NCBI GenBank assembly: GCA_029215795.1
Contig: JARDYH010000001.1
Location: 230,295,654-230,359,653, forward strand
Reading direction: 5' to 3'
Origin: Anniella stebbinsi
Taxonomy: Eukaryota > Chordata > Lepidosauria > Squamata > Anniellidae
DNA length: 64,000 nucleotides
Both the position numbers and the translations under genes were made by a program. Position 1 is the first letter of the stretch. Each line of letters starts with the position of its first letter. The notes beneath the pieces were generated by a model. The model was given only the letters and a program-made list of their open reading frames with translations, had not been told where the DNA came from and made no database searches. Shown piece after piece: positions 21,779 to 34,323 of the stretch.

Positions 21779-22937
21779 ATAATAATATTCTTGCCTTTTT
21801 TCTATCACAAAATGGACCTCTTTTAATCTGACTTTTTTGGGAGGGGGGACTGGAATGTGCTGCCGTTTCTTGCTGTGTGCAGGACAATCAGCACAATAAA
21901 AATGCCCCCTCAATGGGCCACGAGGTCTTTGTTTATGTCCTCTTTCTTCTCTGGAAAGAAAGGGGAAGTAATATGGGACAGGAGTGGGGGCGGAAAAGTG
22001 ATGGTAGGGAACCGCGATTTCCCCCCAGTCTGATGATGTTCCATATCTAAAATGTTCCAGGACAATTTTGTTCTTTAGTAAGGGTTTCAGTGGCTTTGAA
22101 AGGGCTGAAATCTCATCATCACAGGTTGCATTTCAATCTCTCTGAACAATAATGGCTATGCAGTTATTATGGTAGAGCATCTTCCAGACAATGGTTTGCA
22201 CCCACTTGTACAGTGTAATTGTATGATAGAATTTTCAAGTTACTGGTTTTGTAAAGCTTTTTTTTTCTTCCTAAGAGCTAAAACTATTGTAGCGTAATCG
22301 CTATGGCCTTGCATTTTGAGCCAATACTTGCTTCACTCAGGTGTTGCTATGGCTGCTGAATCTGATGTGTCAGGCAGATATGCTGCCTTGAATCATTCTC
22401 TCAGCATGGTCTAAATTGTATAAAAGAGACAGCTAAAAATGGACCGAGGTGATCAGTTTGAAAGTTGATGTACTCTGCTGTGTACAATATCTGGATCTGG
22501 AAAACTGGCTTCTAGCTGCTGGCCCTTTTCTGGAAGTTAAATGAAAAATTGATCCCAATTTTTGAAGGGCTTCTTTGTAAATAAACTGTAGGCTTTTAAT
22601 TTTGCATAACTACAGAGTGGCATATAATGTTAGATGCAGCCAGTTTGTAACTGGTTTTCCACTAAGTACATCCCATCTGTGTACTTGTACAAAACCCAGA
22701 AATATCGAAAGCCTATGCCAATATGAAAAGAGCATTTTACTCAGGTATGCTGTGTTACCTAGTTCTGTTATCCCCAAAGCAGCAAAATTATAAAGACAGG
22801 AAGATAAGAACAAGATTGCGTGAGGTATAAAATGCATGGCTGTTTCCTTGGAAAAGATAACAGAGAGGCTACTCAAGTAGCAAAATAATTTTAAAAAATA
22901 TTATTTGCACCTCCCCAAAATATAATACCTTTGTCAA
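21779..22937. other. No recognised gene
   Basis: Starts with leftover AATAAT tail; the rest is unassigned. Frames of 63 to 88 codons overlap on opposite strands. Confidence 0.5.
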
Positions 22938-23012
22938 AGCCAGGAGTAGGCAACTTGTGGCCCTCCAGATGTTTTGGGCTATAATTCCCACAATCCCTGG
23001 CATCCTGGGGGC
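22938..23012. mobile_element. Palindromic hAT MITE, left-half fragment
   Basis: GGAGTAGGCAACTTGTGGCC then CTCCAGATGTTTTGGGCTAT and AATTCCCACAATCCCTGGC. This is one arm of the 139-bp family at 19358; the right arm is missing. Confidence 0.6.
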
Positions 23013-23329
23013 AGGGAAAGGGAGGAACCTGGGGCATCAGACACACAATGTTTCCTATGGCTGTCCTAGCCTCTTTCCCTCCTGTTCTGCAGTGCTGCTG
23101 CTAGATGGGCAAAATCGTCCATCTAGCAGAAATGCAGGGTGGCTGGAGAGAGGAGGTGAACCGTCACCCTTCAAGTCCTCAGGAGAGACTCTGGAGTCAA
23201 TAAAGGACTCAGCCATGGAAAGGCATAATGAGGCTTCTATCTCCCCAGGACTCAGTTCTCCAAGAGAACCAGGCAGTGGCTCCCCTGCATCCAGAGGAAG
23301 TCCCATTACTTAGACTCTAGGATGCCTTT

Positions 23330-23640
23330 TGAAAACACTAGGTTGTCACAGCCACTCCCATGTTGCTGCAGCCTGAGGTTGATAAAAGTAACCATGCCCC
23401 TTTAAGGGTGAAAGCCTCAGTATAAAGCAGAGGCAGAGCTAACCAGAGTACAGGCCAGTCGCTTCCTGTTTAAGTCTCAGTCTTGCTCTGATCTTTGTGG
23501 AGCCTAAATAGACCAGCCTCTAGCTACCAGTCCCAGTATCATTTGGAGTTTTTCATAGTGCTGATTCATTCCTGTTCCAGAAACTTGTCCTTCCTGACTG
23601 TTCCTGAATCCTGACCCTCCTGAAAACCCCATCTTTTAGA
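23330..23640 (+). other. Possible LTR-like remnant
   Basis: GTTGTCACAGCCACTCCC is followed by CATGCCCCTTTAAGGG, a TATAAAG box (23421) and GTCTCAGTCTTGCTCTG. Comparable order (CCCCTTAAGAAATAAGGGGG, TTTATAAGG, GAGTCTCAGC) occurs at 41125-41250. The pairing hints at an old LTR family, but no TG...CA ends, primer site or coding region were found. Confidence 0.2.
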
Positions 23641-23910
23641 GGTATTCTGCAACCCTGGCCTCACCAGCACCTCAGTGATGCTGAGCTTTTGCTGCAGTAG
23701 AGGCAGAATAGAACAGTGAGAGGAGAAGGGAGATGCATGAGAACTCAGGGTCCAAGGGAGTAGGGGGAGGCTAGGCTCATTCTCGTAACACTAAACAATG
23801 GCTTAGCGTTATGTCCAAACCAGACCACTCAGTAATTACATTGTAATATTAAACATACAAATGGTCTAGCATCTAGTGGGCATGTGTGGAGCATTTTCTA
23901 CTTGAAAATG

Positions 23911-24157
23911 TATTTATTTATTGCATTTATATCCAGCCTTTTTTCTGCCAAGGAACCCAAGGTGGAGCACATAAGCCTCCTCCTCCTCCTCCTCCTCTCC
24001 ATTTTATCCTCACAACAACAACCCTGTGAGGTAGATAAGGCTCAGAATCTGTGGCTGGCCCAAAGTCACCCAGTGAGCTTCCATGGCCGAGTGGGGACTA
24101 GAACCCGGCTCTCCCGACTCCCAGTCCAACACTCTAGCCACTACACTGCACTGGCTC
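23911..24157 (-). mobile_element. tRNA-derived MIR/CORE-like SINE, antisense
   Basis: On the minus strand the element starts GAGCCAGTGCAGTGTAGTGG (A-box region), continues with CCGGGTTCTAGTCCC (B-box region), then the CORE-like GTGACTTTGGGCCAGCC and CCTCACAGGGTTGTTGTTGT, and ends GATATAAATGCAATAAATAA. The order is that of MIR-type SINEs; the tail matches L2 tails in this window. A GGAGGAGGAGG triplet expansion sits in the 3' part. Promoter boxes are decayed. Confidence 0.85.
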
Positions 24158-24478
24158 TCAGAAAATATATAAAGCATAGTTAATAAGCCTGGATGTGCAG
24201 GAGCTTCATGCATCTAGGAAGTCTGGTTAATGGCTTCCGAACAAGCCAGGATTTGTAAACCAACTTTAAAACATGTATTCTTATTGTGACTTGTTTAGAA
24301 GTGATTAAATATTGGTTTATGGTTTGGATGTATCATTCCTTCCCCCAAACCATTTTATTCCTTTTCTTCCATATCCCATGTGCTAGGTTCTCCTGCCTCG
24401 TTTTACTAAGGTATAATAATTCACAAGATGCTTTCTTGTCATATGTTGGTTTGCCCAATTGTATCTCCTTGATATTCT

Positions 24479-24826
24479 AGGGTAAGCAGTATAGTCACCA
24501 ATGTACTCTTAGACACCAATGTGCCCCCAGACACCTTTCTCAGTGCCCACCAAGATGCCGCATCCTTTCCACTTTTTTTTTAATTAACCCATTTTCTTAC
24601 CAGCAGCTGGGATTGTGGTGAAATAGGGTCCTGTTAGTGTGGAAAAAGGTGGGTTCAAAGGAATTATTTAGTGTGTTGGGGCTCAAACCCCACCTCTGCC
24701 TTGTAAAGGCAGAGTCTTTGGGGCAGGTTATTTGTCCTTTACCACATCTCCCATGGCAGCCATTTTGTAGTGGTGCCCAGGACAGTTTCCCAAATTGCCA
24801 AGGCCCCCAAAGGCTGCCTACTCCAG
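24479..24826. mobile_element. hAT element related to 16969-17281
   Basis: Shares TTTGTCCTTTACCACA, CCCATGGCAGCCATTTTGTA and GGTGCCCAGGACAGTTT in order with the 16969 copy, and an AGGCTGCCTACTCCAG end resembling GTTGCCTACCCCTG. The left end AGGGTAAGCAGTATAGTCAC is diverged. No target duplication recognised, so limits are approximate. Confidence 0.65.
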
Positions 24827-26499
24827 TTCTGTGTTTACACATCAACATTGCACTGATGAAGTCTCTTCAGTTTTCCTAGGTTTAGTTATGAATTTGTTTG
24901 TGCATGCTTCCAGCTTTATCTTTCCGTTAATTTATTTTAACCCCAAACAGCAACCATTGATGTAGTGAAGGAAGTAATTTATCATGTCCATAACTTTTAA
25001 TTTTCTCAAGAGTTCTCTGTTTTTGTGCTTCCCTTGAGACTTACTTTGGTTGCCCCAAAGCTAGGTGTTCTTCTTAGCGTCTGCAGCTGGTCCAATTTTA
25101 GCTCTACTGCCAAATGCAATTTTCAACTAGGAATTCATCTGACATCTCCTGAGGCCTTGGCTTGTCTGATTGTAATTCACGTTTTACCCAGTTGTGCAGC
25201 AGGCCTGTCAGCAAGATGTGGATGGGGGGAGTGTATAACTGCAAACTCGTTTATATATGAACTCCCCACCCTCACAATTTCTTTCCTGATATATAAGAAG
25301 GCCTAGATTCTGAAGATACATATATAACCACCAGGCACTGTAGTTTTGGGCATTCACCAAACTGTATACACTGTTGAATAAATCACATGCAGAGAGATTT
25401 AGGGTCCAGCAGCCCACACAAAAAGAAGCAGGAAGACGCTGCTACCAAGCTGATTAACAGCCTAGATATTGAGTGAGTCTTCAACTGTGTGTCCTTTGCC
25501 TTGCTTTGTTCTCTGTCCCCCTCTGAATCCTGCTCAGTCTGCTTGTCTGTTATTCTACTGTTTGCCTTTTGCTGTGCTGCCCACATCCCACCGTAGCTGA
25601 TGAGACATGCTTAGAATTAAAAAGTAGTACTTTGTTGAACATTTCTCCCATGAAAAGTTTGATCATTCTCATTCAGTTTGATAGAAAATAAATTGCTTTC
25701 GAAAAGAAATTCAAAGGAGAAGTAATTTTGGAGAAGTTCTCATGGGTTTGGTTTGGGGTTCTTGTGCTTACCTTACTTAGAAGATGGCTGAGGAGTCTGT
25801 GTGAGCATCCTGTCTTTTCAAATCAGGAAGTGCAGGCAGCCTGGGAGACTGTAGAACAATGGTGAGATGTGTAATAGAAAGAAAAATATAGACAGTACCC
25901 TCAGTTACCTCACAATGACTCAGTAAGGTCACAAACACAACCAATACACATTCAAAATAAATTATAAAATGCCCTAAGAATGAGGCAGAAAAATGGAAGC
26001 CCCTTTCATAGAAATAAAACTTTCAGGAAGTTCCTGAGATTTTTCTTTTCTTACCCCTAGAAATAAAAGGACACTTTTCAGAATTTTCTGTGTAATTTCT
26101 TCACCATTATATCTTGTGGTGGCTGCATTCGTCTCCTCAATGCTCTGGAGTGATGCTAGGTATATGGGGCATTGTGGAGGATGCAAAATGGGGGCCAGGC
26201 TACCAACACAATTGATGCTGTGGCCACTTGCAGTGGCAGTGCAACTGCCCCCCCCCCCCAAAAAAAAACTCTTAGGGAAAAAGAAAGAAAGAATCTGTTC
26301 TACAACCCTTGCCAATGATGATGCCTGTCTGTGAGAAATTATTGGAGAATTTCTCCTCCTCCTGGAGAAATTCGGTGAAATTGTTCCCCCCCCCCCAATT
26401 TCTCTACCGGCAAATAGGGTGGAGAATTTCGAGAGGCCACTTGCACACAGCTCTATTAAAAAGCCAACAAATAGGTTCAGCTTAAGCAAGTCCTAGAGA
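24827..26499. other. No recognised gene; homopolymer tracts
   Basis: 26249-26269 holds a C run directly followed by an A run, and 26385-26396 another C run. Around 26336-26440, GAGAATTTCTCC and GGAGAAATT phrases repeat. The 171-codon antisense frame 25974-26489 crosses these tracts and has no family signature. Confidence 0.5.
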
Positions 26500-27030
26500 T
26501 GTCTGTCATATGCTCATGTGGGGCTACCCTTGTGCTTGGTCCAGAAGCTACAGCTGATGCAGAATGTGACAGCCGGGATGCTGAGTGGGGTGCCTGGCCA
26601 AGCGCATATTACACCAGTGTTGAAGCAACTGCACAGGCTACTTATTAGTTACCAAGTCAAGTACAAGGTCATGTTGTTGGCATATAAAGCCCTAAACAAC
26701 TTGAGATCAAGTTACCTTGCAGACTGCCTTCCTCAATATAGACTTTGTGATCATTAACATCATCGGAGGAGGCCTTGCTGGTTGTACTGTGACCTGCAGG
26801 TTGCCATCTTGTAGCAACCAGCAAATGGGCCTTCTCCGTGGTGGCCTCCCACCTTATAGAATGCCCTCCCTTCTAGTATTCAGAAGGCAACAACTGTGGC
26901 AGGCTTTAGGCGCCAATTAAAGACCCACCTCTTTACCCAGGCCTTCCCTGAATGAGTGGGCTGCCTGGTTTGTTTGTTAATTATGGTATCATGAGTACAT
27001 GGTTTAATGATTTTATAAATGAGGAGTTCT
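26500..27030 (+). mobile_element. Old L2-type LINE 3' end
   Basis: A frame at 26518-26757 reads GLPLCLVQKLQLMQNVTAG, then HITPVLKQLHRLL and YKVMLLAYKALNNL, the same block order as the L2 proteins at 36985 and 53027. Several frameshifts follow; the GGCCTTCTCCGTGGTGGCCT (26827) and CACCTCTTTACCCAGGCCTT (26926) phrases correspond to the C-terminal motifs. More diverged than the other L2 copies. A tail is not clear. Confidence 0.8.
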
Positions 27031-27368
27031 AGCAGCTGGGGGACATTGGCAGTAAGAAGGTTGACTTACTGAAGGAGGGCCCCCATTGCTGATGTCCTGG
27101 CCAAGGACCCCCCAAAACCTGGGGACGACCCTGATGGCATTTTCCCACCTGTACAACCATTGGAATTATACCCCATCCCCACCCAGTTGCTGCTGCACTT
27201 GTATTTATGGGTGTGTTAAGTCCAATGCTACATTATTCTGCATTCCTAGGACCAAGAATAGCACATAATGTGTAGATGGGGTTGTCAACCTTCTAAAATG
27301 CTATAGAACTATGGGCAAAAGTAGGGGGAAAAGAGCCATGGCAGAATCTGGCAAATCTGGAACTGAGT
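27031..27368. other. No recognised feature
   Basis: Unassigned spacer between an L2 remnant and a SINE. Confidence 0.5.
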
Positions 27369-27592
27369 GAGCCAGTTTGGTATAGAGTATTAAGAGTAGG
27401 AACTGAGAGACTGGGGTTCAAATCCCCATTCTGCCATATTGCTCAGTAGGTGGCCTTCAGCCAGTCACATACTCTTTCAGGCTACAATACCTGATGAAGT
27501 TGTTGTGAGGATAATGAGGGGGAAGGGGGAGGAACCATGTACATTACTAGGAGCTTCTTGGAGAAAGGAACAGATGGAAATGTAATAAATGC
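27369..27592 (+). mobile_element. Diverged CORE-like SINE
   Basis: GAGCCAGTTTGGTATAGAGT at the 5' end, GGGGTTCAAATCCCCATTCT (a well-kept B box), CAGCCAGTCACATACTCTTT, GTTGTTGTGAGGATAATGAG and a GATGGAAATGTAATAAATGC tail. Same layout as the SINE at 30624 but older. B-box conservation is notable; the A box is altered. Confidence 0.75.
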
Positions 27593-29049
27593 GGAGTCTA
27601 TTGGCCTTTCACGCTGCAGTTGTAATGGTCAGACAGACCTCTACATTTCTGGCCATTTTGCAACATCTTAGAAGCTTCTTCTTTCTTCCACTTTGATTTT
27701 GTTCATATTTTCTGATCCTCAGCATGCAAATAAGTAGCTCAGGAAAGAAGAAAACCTCTGGTGAAGAAATATTTTTGTCAGAGTATTGCTACTTTTAGGT
27801 ATTTCACAACTCCTGCCCCCACCCCAACCAAATACTTTGATTTATCCTTTCAGCACTGCATATTTTCTCCTCACATAATACGTTTTACTTGCCAAATCCA
27901 CTTGTATAAACACAGCAGAAGTATCAGGCCCACTGGAGCATGGACCGCTCCCAAACTTACCTTCTTTATTTAACAACCTATGAGAATCGTAAATCTTAAT
28001 TTATAAAAAGTGTAGGCATTATCACAATGCTGTTGCCATTATGCAAGAGCTATCATTTCATCTGTCATCTAGTAGACTATATCTTGGCCTAAGCGTTGTG
28101 TGATTTCAGTGCAACATTCTAAGACCATACAGTATTATTGAAGCAGTTTCTTTTTATATATGCTTTCTCCGTGCTCTCTTCCTCCGAAATGTCATGCCAT
28201 AAGCTCTTTTTAATTATGTTTTTAAAACCACATCTCATTTGACAAACGGGAAAGAAATCATTATTTACAATGGGCAAGGGGGGAATTATTCTCTTTTTAA
28301 TAGAAAAGGGATAAAATCTCCATTAGTACAATACTGAGGTATTTTCTAGTTACATCTAACACCTATATATATATATATATATATATAAATCAAATAAGAA
28401 GGATAAGAGAAATGTGAGGGAAAATATTCATCTGAGAGATTGAATATTTACTGTGTCTCAAATCTGTGTGCTTCATCTTGCTATTAGGGCAAGTCTTTCC
28501 TAGAAATATCAGTATTTATTTATTTTTAAATGTCCATAGAGCTGCCTTCTCCAAATGGAACATATCCAAATTGAAGACAGTTATTTTAGTTCAGCTTACA
28601 CTGCAATCCAAAGGCTGTGTGTGTGAGGTGGGTGAGTGGGTGGGTAGGTGGGAGCAGCATACCTGGAACCTCATGCCTGCTGGGGTGGAAGCAGGGAGTG
28701 GTGGCTTGTTTGTTTCTCTGCTCTGGCTGTGCAGGTTTTTAAATTCCCCTCCTTATTGGCTACAATGCCAGGGATGGCATTGGGTACAATGGGTGGGGAA
28801 ATTCCTATGCCAGCTCCAGGTATAGGAATGTCTCCATCTCATCTTTGGAATGCCCTGATTTTGGGGTCTTCCATCAGCTACCATCTGCAGGAACCAGCCT
28901 GGCCAGTTGGTGCATCACCAAGAAAGAGGAAATGCATCAACAGAACAAAGTGGACAAAAGAAGCCAGCAATTTGCATAATATTTGCATATGCTAATATAT
29001 ATGCAAATTTAGACATTATCATCATTTAAATATAAACATAGTACATATC
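27593..29049. other. No recognised gene; (TA)n inside
   Basis: A (TA)n run lies at 28365-28387. Two overlapping frames near 28466-28995 (119 and 115 codons) lack family signatures. 28976-29006 is rich in ATATTTGCATATGC phrases. Confidence 0.5.
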
Positions 29050-29195
29050 AACATTAGTGTGGAAGTCTGTGACCAGGTGACCTGTGTGCCTACCTGCTGT
29101 CCAGGTGCTCACTGTTGATGGACAACAGTTCTGATGGCTCTTCATCTTTGTACTGGACTTTCAAACAGAGGACACCTTTAAATAGAGGACTACAG
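29050..29195 (-). mobile_element. Fragment of a dispersed repeat
   Basis: Antisense reading gives GTCCTCTATTTAAAGGTGTC and CTCTGTTTGAAAGTCC, matching the family at 11030-11125. The adjoining 29060-29145, rich in CAGGTGACCTGTGTG, appears to belong to the same element. Confidence 0.35.
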
Positions 29196-30623
29196 CAGCA
29201 CTTTTACAGAAGACACATGGCCGCTCTAGCGGGAACAGTGCTCAGAATGGCACTACACCCGTGGAGCTCAACCTCCTCAATCTGATGCCCCCTGTCAGCA
29301 GTTGCCAGCAGAGGGTTACTTCTGCTTAATCCTAACCTCCTCCAGAAAGCTAGATCTGGGGATTTAGGATTGTTGTGTCGGTTGCTTTTTTGTAGTACTG
29401 TTTTTATGATAGATTTCATTGCTCCTCTATTGTATGATTGCCTTTTTTAAAAAAACAAAAACAAAAAAGTGATTAGGATTTTTTTTTTTAAAAAATGAAT
29501 TAATCATAAAAATGTTTACCAAGTAAATTATACTGCACATGACTTTATTTTTGCAAGCTATGTATGATGGTTGGAGAAATGTCAGCCACACCCTACAGTT
29601 AATGCTGTGCTGGTCCGTATGATCCCTTGAAGTGCTGACCTGGCCGCTGTGTGGAGGCCGACAAGCAGAGGATTGTATGTGGTAGACTGTATTTAGACAG
29701 GCTGCCCCTACATGGATGTCCAAGAGTGGCAGAGGTGGAGGTGACATGCTGGCTTCATGCAATGACAAAGTCTGAATTTGAAGCTGCAATCCTATACTCA
29801 ATTACTGTGGAGTAAGTTCCACTGAACACATACATAGCATTGCTCTCTAAAGGGATCATCCAAATTGGCTCAGGGTATACGTGGTGGTGGATTCTCTTGC
29901 CAGTTTTTCTGTGGGGAACTCAGAAGCAATCAAGAGCATGTCTAAATAGGGAATTTTGAGGTTCATTAACTTACCTCCTTACTACCAATTTTTCAGACAA
30001 TTTTTTGACTCCCAAAGCGTTTCGCATCAATAAAAGAAAGAGAGGGGCCCAACCATCAGCTTTAGAAATTAAAATGTCAAGGCATATAAGGGAAGACAAG
30101 TGGAGGGAAAAGGAGGAGGAGCGAGGCCAGTGTTTTAAGGCCAGAACTAAATGATGAACTATAAGCAGGCATTAAAATGCACTTCAGGCCAGGCTGATTT
30201 CCCCGTGTTGCTGTTGCTGTTTGAATAGCAATCGGTAGCTCTTGTTCCTTTGGCCAGAGAATTCTTTCTGCAGTCCCAGAGCAACTCTCAGTTGGAGCTG
30301 AGTGTTCTTTCTGGCAGGGAGGGGGGAAGTGAGCTTCCTGCAGCTGCTCTTTCTCTGGCCGATAGATGGGCCAGGTTGGTCTCCCCCTTGGCATGATGTT
30401 ATTCTTGAGAAGCAGGGGCTGATGGCAGGAGCTCTTTGAAATATATCCTTAATTAAATTTTGATCCATTTATGGTAGATTACATGAATCTTTGCCTCATC
30501 TGGCTTCATCCAAATTATATTGTAGATGTGTTGGGGGTGCTTTAGCTGAGTTTGTACAGTATGAACCAGACCAAAGTAACTTCATCAAATGCAACATCAA
30601 TTTTCTAAAGTTAGGTATCTTTA
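29196..30623. other. No recognised gene
   Basis: A/T-rich tract at 29441-29496. A trace of the CCATTGAAC palindromic repeat lies at 29787-29845 (GCAATCCTATACTCAATTAC). Two overlapping antisense frames near 30077-30468 lack a family signature. Confidence 0.5.
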
Positions 30624-30863
30624 GAGCCAGTGTGGTGTAGTGGCTAGAGTGCTGGATTAGGAGTCGGGAGATCCAGTTTCTAGTTCCAACTCAGCCATGG
30701 AAGCTCACTGGGTGACTTTGGGCCAGTCAAAGACTCTCAGCCCAACCTACCTCACAGGGTTGTTGTTGTGAGGATAAAATGGAGAGGAGGAGGATATATG
30801 CTGTCTTGGGTTCCTTGAGGAGGAAAAAAATGAGATATAAATGTAATAAATAAATAAATAAAA
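30624..30863 (+). mobile_element. Full-length tRNA-derived CORE-like SINE with L2-like tail
   Basis: Starts GAGCCAGTGTGGTGTAGTGG (A-box region), passes GGGAGATCCAGTTTCTAGTTCC (decayed B box), then the CORE-like CTCACTGGGTGACTTTGGGC and CTCACAGGGTTGTTGTTGTG, and ends AATGAGATATAAATGTAATA with TAAA tetramers. The terminal AAATGTAATAAATAAATAAA is also the terminus of the young L2 at 38133-38154, which fits use of L2 enzymes. About 240 bp; no convincing target duplication. Confidence 0.9.
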
Positions 30864-32381
30864 TATCTGCATAAGAGAAGCTTGTGGTCTCTACGTTTAC
30901 GCCTTGTAGGCAAGTCACATATCCAGCATGCACATTTTAGTTCAAGCCCACACTCATCAAGTAAACTTCTCTTGAAGGGTGGGGATGACGGGCATATGTG
31001 CTCCAACGCTCCTTGGTGGATGGCAACTGCTCATAGATACAGTCTCACGGCTTGGGTTATAAGTAGATTCAGATGTATGGGTTGGACAAAGAAAAAGCCT
31101 ATATTATTATATGGTTTTTAAGGATGAAAAATGTAATACAAGGCAAACCTTCTCATTTAGGAGCAAGGAATGTATATTTTTAGATGTTAGATAGCTTACG
31201 ATTCACAGCTTTTGTTTCATTCTTTAGCAGATATATACGGATTTATCCTAAAGTGGTTTCTAAGTAAAACAAACACGAATCGCCAAGTTAGTTAAAAAAT
31301 CATGATGTTGGTTTTGGCATGTCATCTCCTTCAGCCCCTCACTCCCACCCTGCAAATTGCACTAATGTCTTTAGCTCTATAATAGAGCACACCTGGCCCT
31401 CTCTGTCTGGGTCTGCTGCTGAAATCTTTGGAGAAATATGTGAACTGCCTATTTGAAAATTAATAGCACATGAAGTCAATCTTTAGACTTTTGGGCCCAA
31501 GTTCAAAAATCTATGACTATAAAAAGTCCATGATTTACAGACCATTTCATAGCCTGCAATGATTAATTGCCCGATGTACTTGTTGTTCCTCTTTTTATGG
31601 CGGAAACCCTGCATATTAAGATTTAAGGAGCAGACAGAGAAAACAGTTATTTAAAGTGAATTGACTTGATTACAATGTAGGGAGAGACAGCGAGAGGGAG
31701 AGAGAAACCCTGGAGATGCTAGTAGTGAGGTCTTTGCTTGTACTAGCCTTTTTGTTAGATAGTTTCTAAATGCTCAATGACAAATGTGACATCAACATAA
31801 TAAGAGTAACCTGGAGGCTTATCTACCACTTCCTGGGAAGCATGCTACCACCCACATTTTGTCTTTTATGTGATCCATCCCCAAAGGCCCTTCCTAGTGC
31901 AACCTTGTCATGCCCCAGCTAGCGAACGAGTTCCTGGAGGCCTCAGTAATGGACAATGCCCAGGAACTGTTCATGACAGCACTGCAAGAGGAGCCTTGGC
32001 CTTTGGGGGACACTGCCAATGGTCCACCCCTCCCCCAGGATGAAGGAAGCTCTGGTTTAGAGGCTGAGGTGGAATGACCACCAGGCCCCTGGGAGTGACG
32101 ATGCCTGAAGAGCTTGGCTCAAGTCTGTCTGCTCAGAAGAAATGCACCATTACAGCCGTGAGCTCCTTGTGAGTAAAGGGGTCCTCACGTATAGGGGTTC
32201 TCCTCACAAAGATAACTTTTTCCAGAAGCTTCTAATGAGCACAGCTGTCAGCTTCTGCTTAAAAGACTCTGTTCCAGGCTGGGAGAGCTGTTGTGGACCC
32301 ATTTTACATTGCCCTTGTCTCTCTAGTGCTTCCTCTGCCTGAAATTCCTGTAAACAATGTTGGTTTGCCTTTTATCATTCT
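30864..32381. other. No recognised gene
   Basis: Unassigned; a GAGA-rich patch at 31680-31708. 31915-32125 is GC-richer and may be an old repeat, but no boundary was found. Confidence 0.5.
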
Positions 32382-32470
32382 CATTCATTTATTCATTCAT
32401 TATATTTCTAAAGTGCCCAATAGGGGAAGCTCTCCAGATGGTTTACAAAGATTAAAAATCTTCAATATAA
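32382..32470 (-). mobile_element. L2-type LINE tail, antisense
   Basis: TTCATTTATTCATTCATTAT, then AAAGTGCCCAATAGGGGAAG and CTCTCCAGATGGTTTACAAA: complement of a diverged L2 3' tail. It is cut off where the next MITE begins. Confidence 0.65.
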
Positions 32471-32477
32471 TATCATT

Positions 32478-32663
32478 GGACCTGTTCAGATGACATGTAA
32501 GCCATGGTTAGGCCGCTAACCCTTTTGCAGCAAATGGTTAGTAGGCAAGATTAAGCTGTGGTTATGTAGCCACCACGGTTAGGAATGGTTCACATGACAT
32601 GTGAAGTCCTGGTTCACATGACATGCTAAGCCATAATGTTTAGCTCAAAACACTTAACTATCG
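32478..32663. mobile_element. MITE of the GGCCTGTTCAGA family, right end lost
   Basis: GGACCTGTTCAGATGACATG at the left, then the same interior order as 20164-20380 with an extra CTGGTTCACATGACATG unit. The terminal inverted partner is absent; after CGTGTCTTAG the sequence is different. Confidence 0.65.
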
Positions 32664-33009
32664 TGTCTTAGACCAAATCTACACCTACAGCCCTTTCACA
32701 AAGGAGAAGGGATAATTGTGAGTTTTCTCACTTCTGTGATTGTCGCTCATGGGGCATATGTGAGGGAAGTTTCCCGCAAGTAAAGGAGAGCCATTGTGGG
32801 AGGATGTGTGCCCCATGACGGTGGCTCCGAATGTGCGTCGGCAGAAGTGGGCGGGACTGGACAGTTGGGTATGGGGCACACACACACCACCTACGACCAA
32901 CTTGCAATTCCTAACAGATTACCCTGAGGGAATGTGGCCCTCAGTAGGCAAATGTTGGCCACCCCTGATGTAGGCCATCATGGACCACAGTGAGCAAAAG
33001 GACCCCATT

Positions 33010-33245
33010 GAAGTACGACTGATGCCAAGATCGTCATCTTTTCAGCACCAGGTTAAGACTTTCCTCCAGCCATTTGATGGCATATGATAGGGCTTTTTAA
33101 TGCATTTTTATTGGGTCCTGGTAGTTTCATTGTAACTTGTTTTCAAGTATTTGAACCGGTTTTGTTTTTATGTTAAAGAATTTATATTATGTTTCATCAT
33201 GTTGTGAACTGCCCAGAAAGCTTTGAAATGTAATGTAATGAATGG
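33010..33245 (+). mobile_element. L2-type LINE 3' end, old copy
   Basis: TCATCTTTTCAGCACCAGGT and TAAGACTTTCCTCCAGCC match the C-terminal coding motif (LSFRRQ-KTFLF) of the young L2. The tail, GTGAACTGCCCAGAAAGCTT then GAAATGTAATGTAATGAATG, is a decayed L2 terminus. Confidence 0.75.
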
Positions 33246-34323
33246 TTTGTCTCATCTATAAAACTGCTTCCTATGTTCCTTCCTACTCAAAAGCGATCTG
33301 CACTAGAGAGAGCAAGCCTTGAAACAGCCCTCAAAAACCTAATTTAAAAACAAACTATTTGTGAAAGTAACGGGATTTCTGAAGAGGGAAAGAGTAGCCT
33401 TGCAGATATCTTCCAAACTAAAAATTTTGCTTGAAAGATTAGATGTCTTCTCTACTATGCCTGAGTGGAATAATGAGGAAACATTCTGTCTCTGGTAACT
33501 TAAAACACACAATATATAATGATAACACAAAAATAATCTCCCCCCCTCCCGTCATTGCTAGCATGTGCTTGTGCAACTACATTCCACACAGCATTTGTGA
33601 TTGTTGTAGGGTAATATGGTACTTATGCTTATGGTATCGGAGTGGTTGACGCCATCTGAAATTTGCAGAGCAGACCAAGCACATCACAAGAATGGATGCC
33701 ATGTTTAGCAGCAGAATAATGAAATGTTTGTTGTTGCCAATTAAGCATTTGAAAATGTTGTCATTTAAAAGAATCAGTGGAACACTTATTAAACGTTGCT
33801 GTTTATCTGAAAAGATTCATATCGCAAAATCAAAACATCAGAAATATGCTAAAAGAATGGCCCAAACCAACAAATAATTAATACCCAGCAGCAGCATAAG
33901 CCAATAATAAAACACTCGATGGGACAATCTTATTGTTCTTTTAGAGCACTGTAATGCTGGGGAACTCTGGTATTTCCTAAGCCCTGCCAGACTCCTGTCA
34001 GCAGGGTAGACGGGAGGAAGGCATGGCATTCATTGCTGCATTTGTAAGCCCCCTACCCAATTTTCCTCCCATTGCAAGCAATGGGAGAAAATGTTTAGAA
34101 AAGCTCTCTGGCTAATGTAAAAAAAATCCTCTGAATAAATCTATAAATCCCTAGAAGATTTTGAATAGCAACATCCAGAGAAACCACAAGTAGCACCATG
34201 ATTAGCAATAGATCTGTCTAGATTGGCAAATGGCTATGTACTGCAGACACAGTTAGAACTAGCTAAAAGTAGCTGTTAGGCAATGAATGCTAGACACATT
34301 GGCACCAATGTAGCTGTAAATGC
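33246..34323. other. No recognised gene
   Basis: Unassigned AT-rich sequence with several frames near 60 codons. Confidence 0.5.

Noticed and set aside
25974..26489. 171-codon antisense frame.
   Set aside because: It crosses C and A homopolymers, with Gly/Phe/Pro-rich translation and no domain.
30624..30700. Possible tRNA gene, from A- and B-box-like sequence.
   Set aside because: No cloverleaf or anticodon arm; the sequence continues into a CORE-like SINE body and tail.
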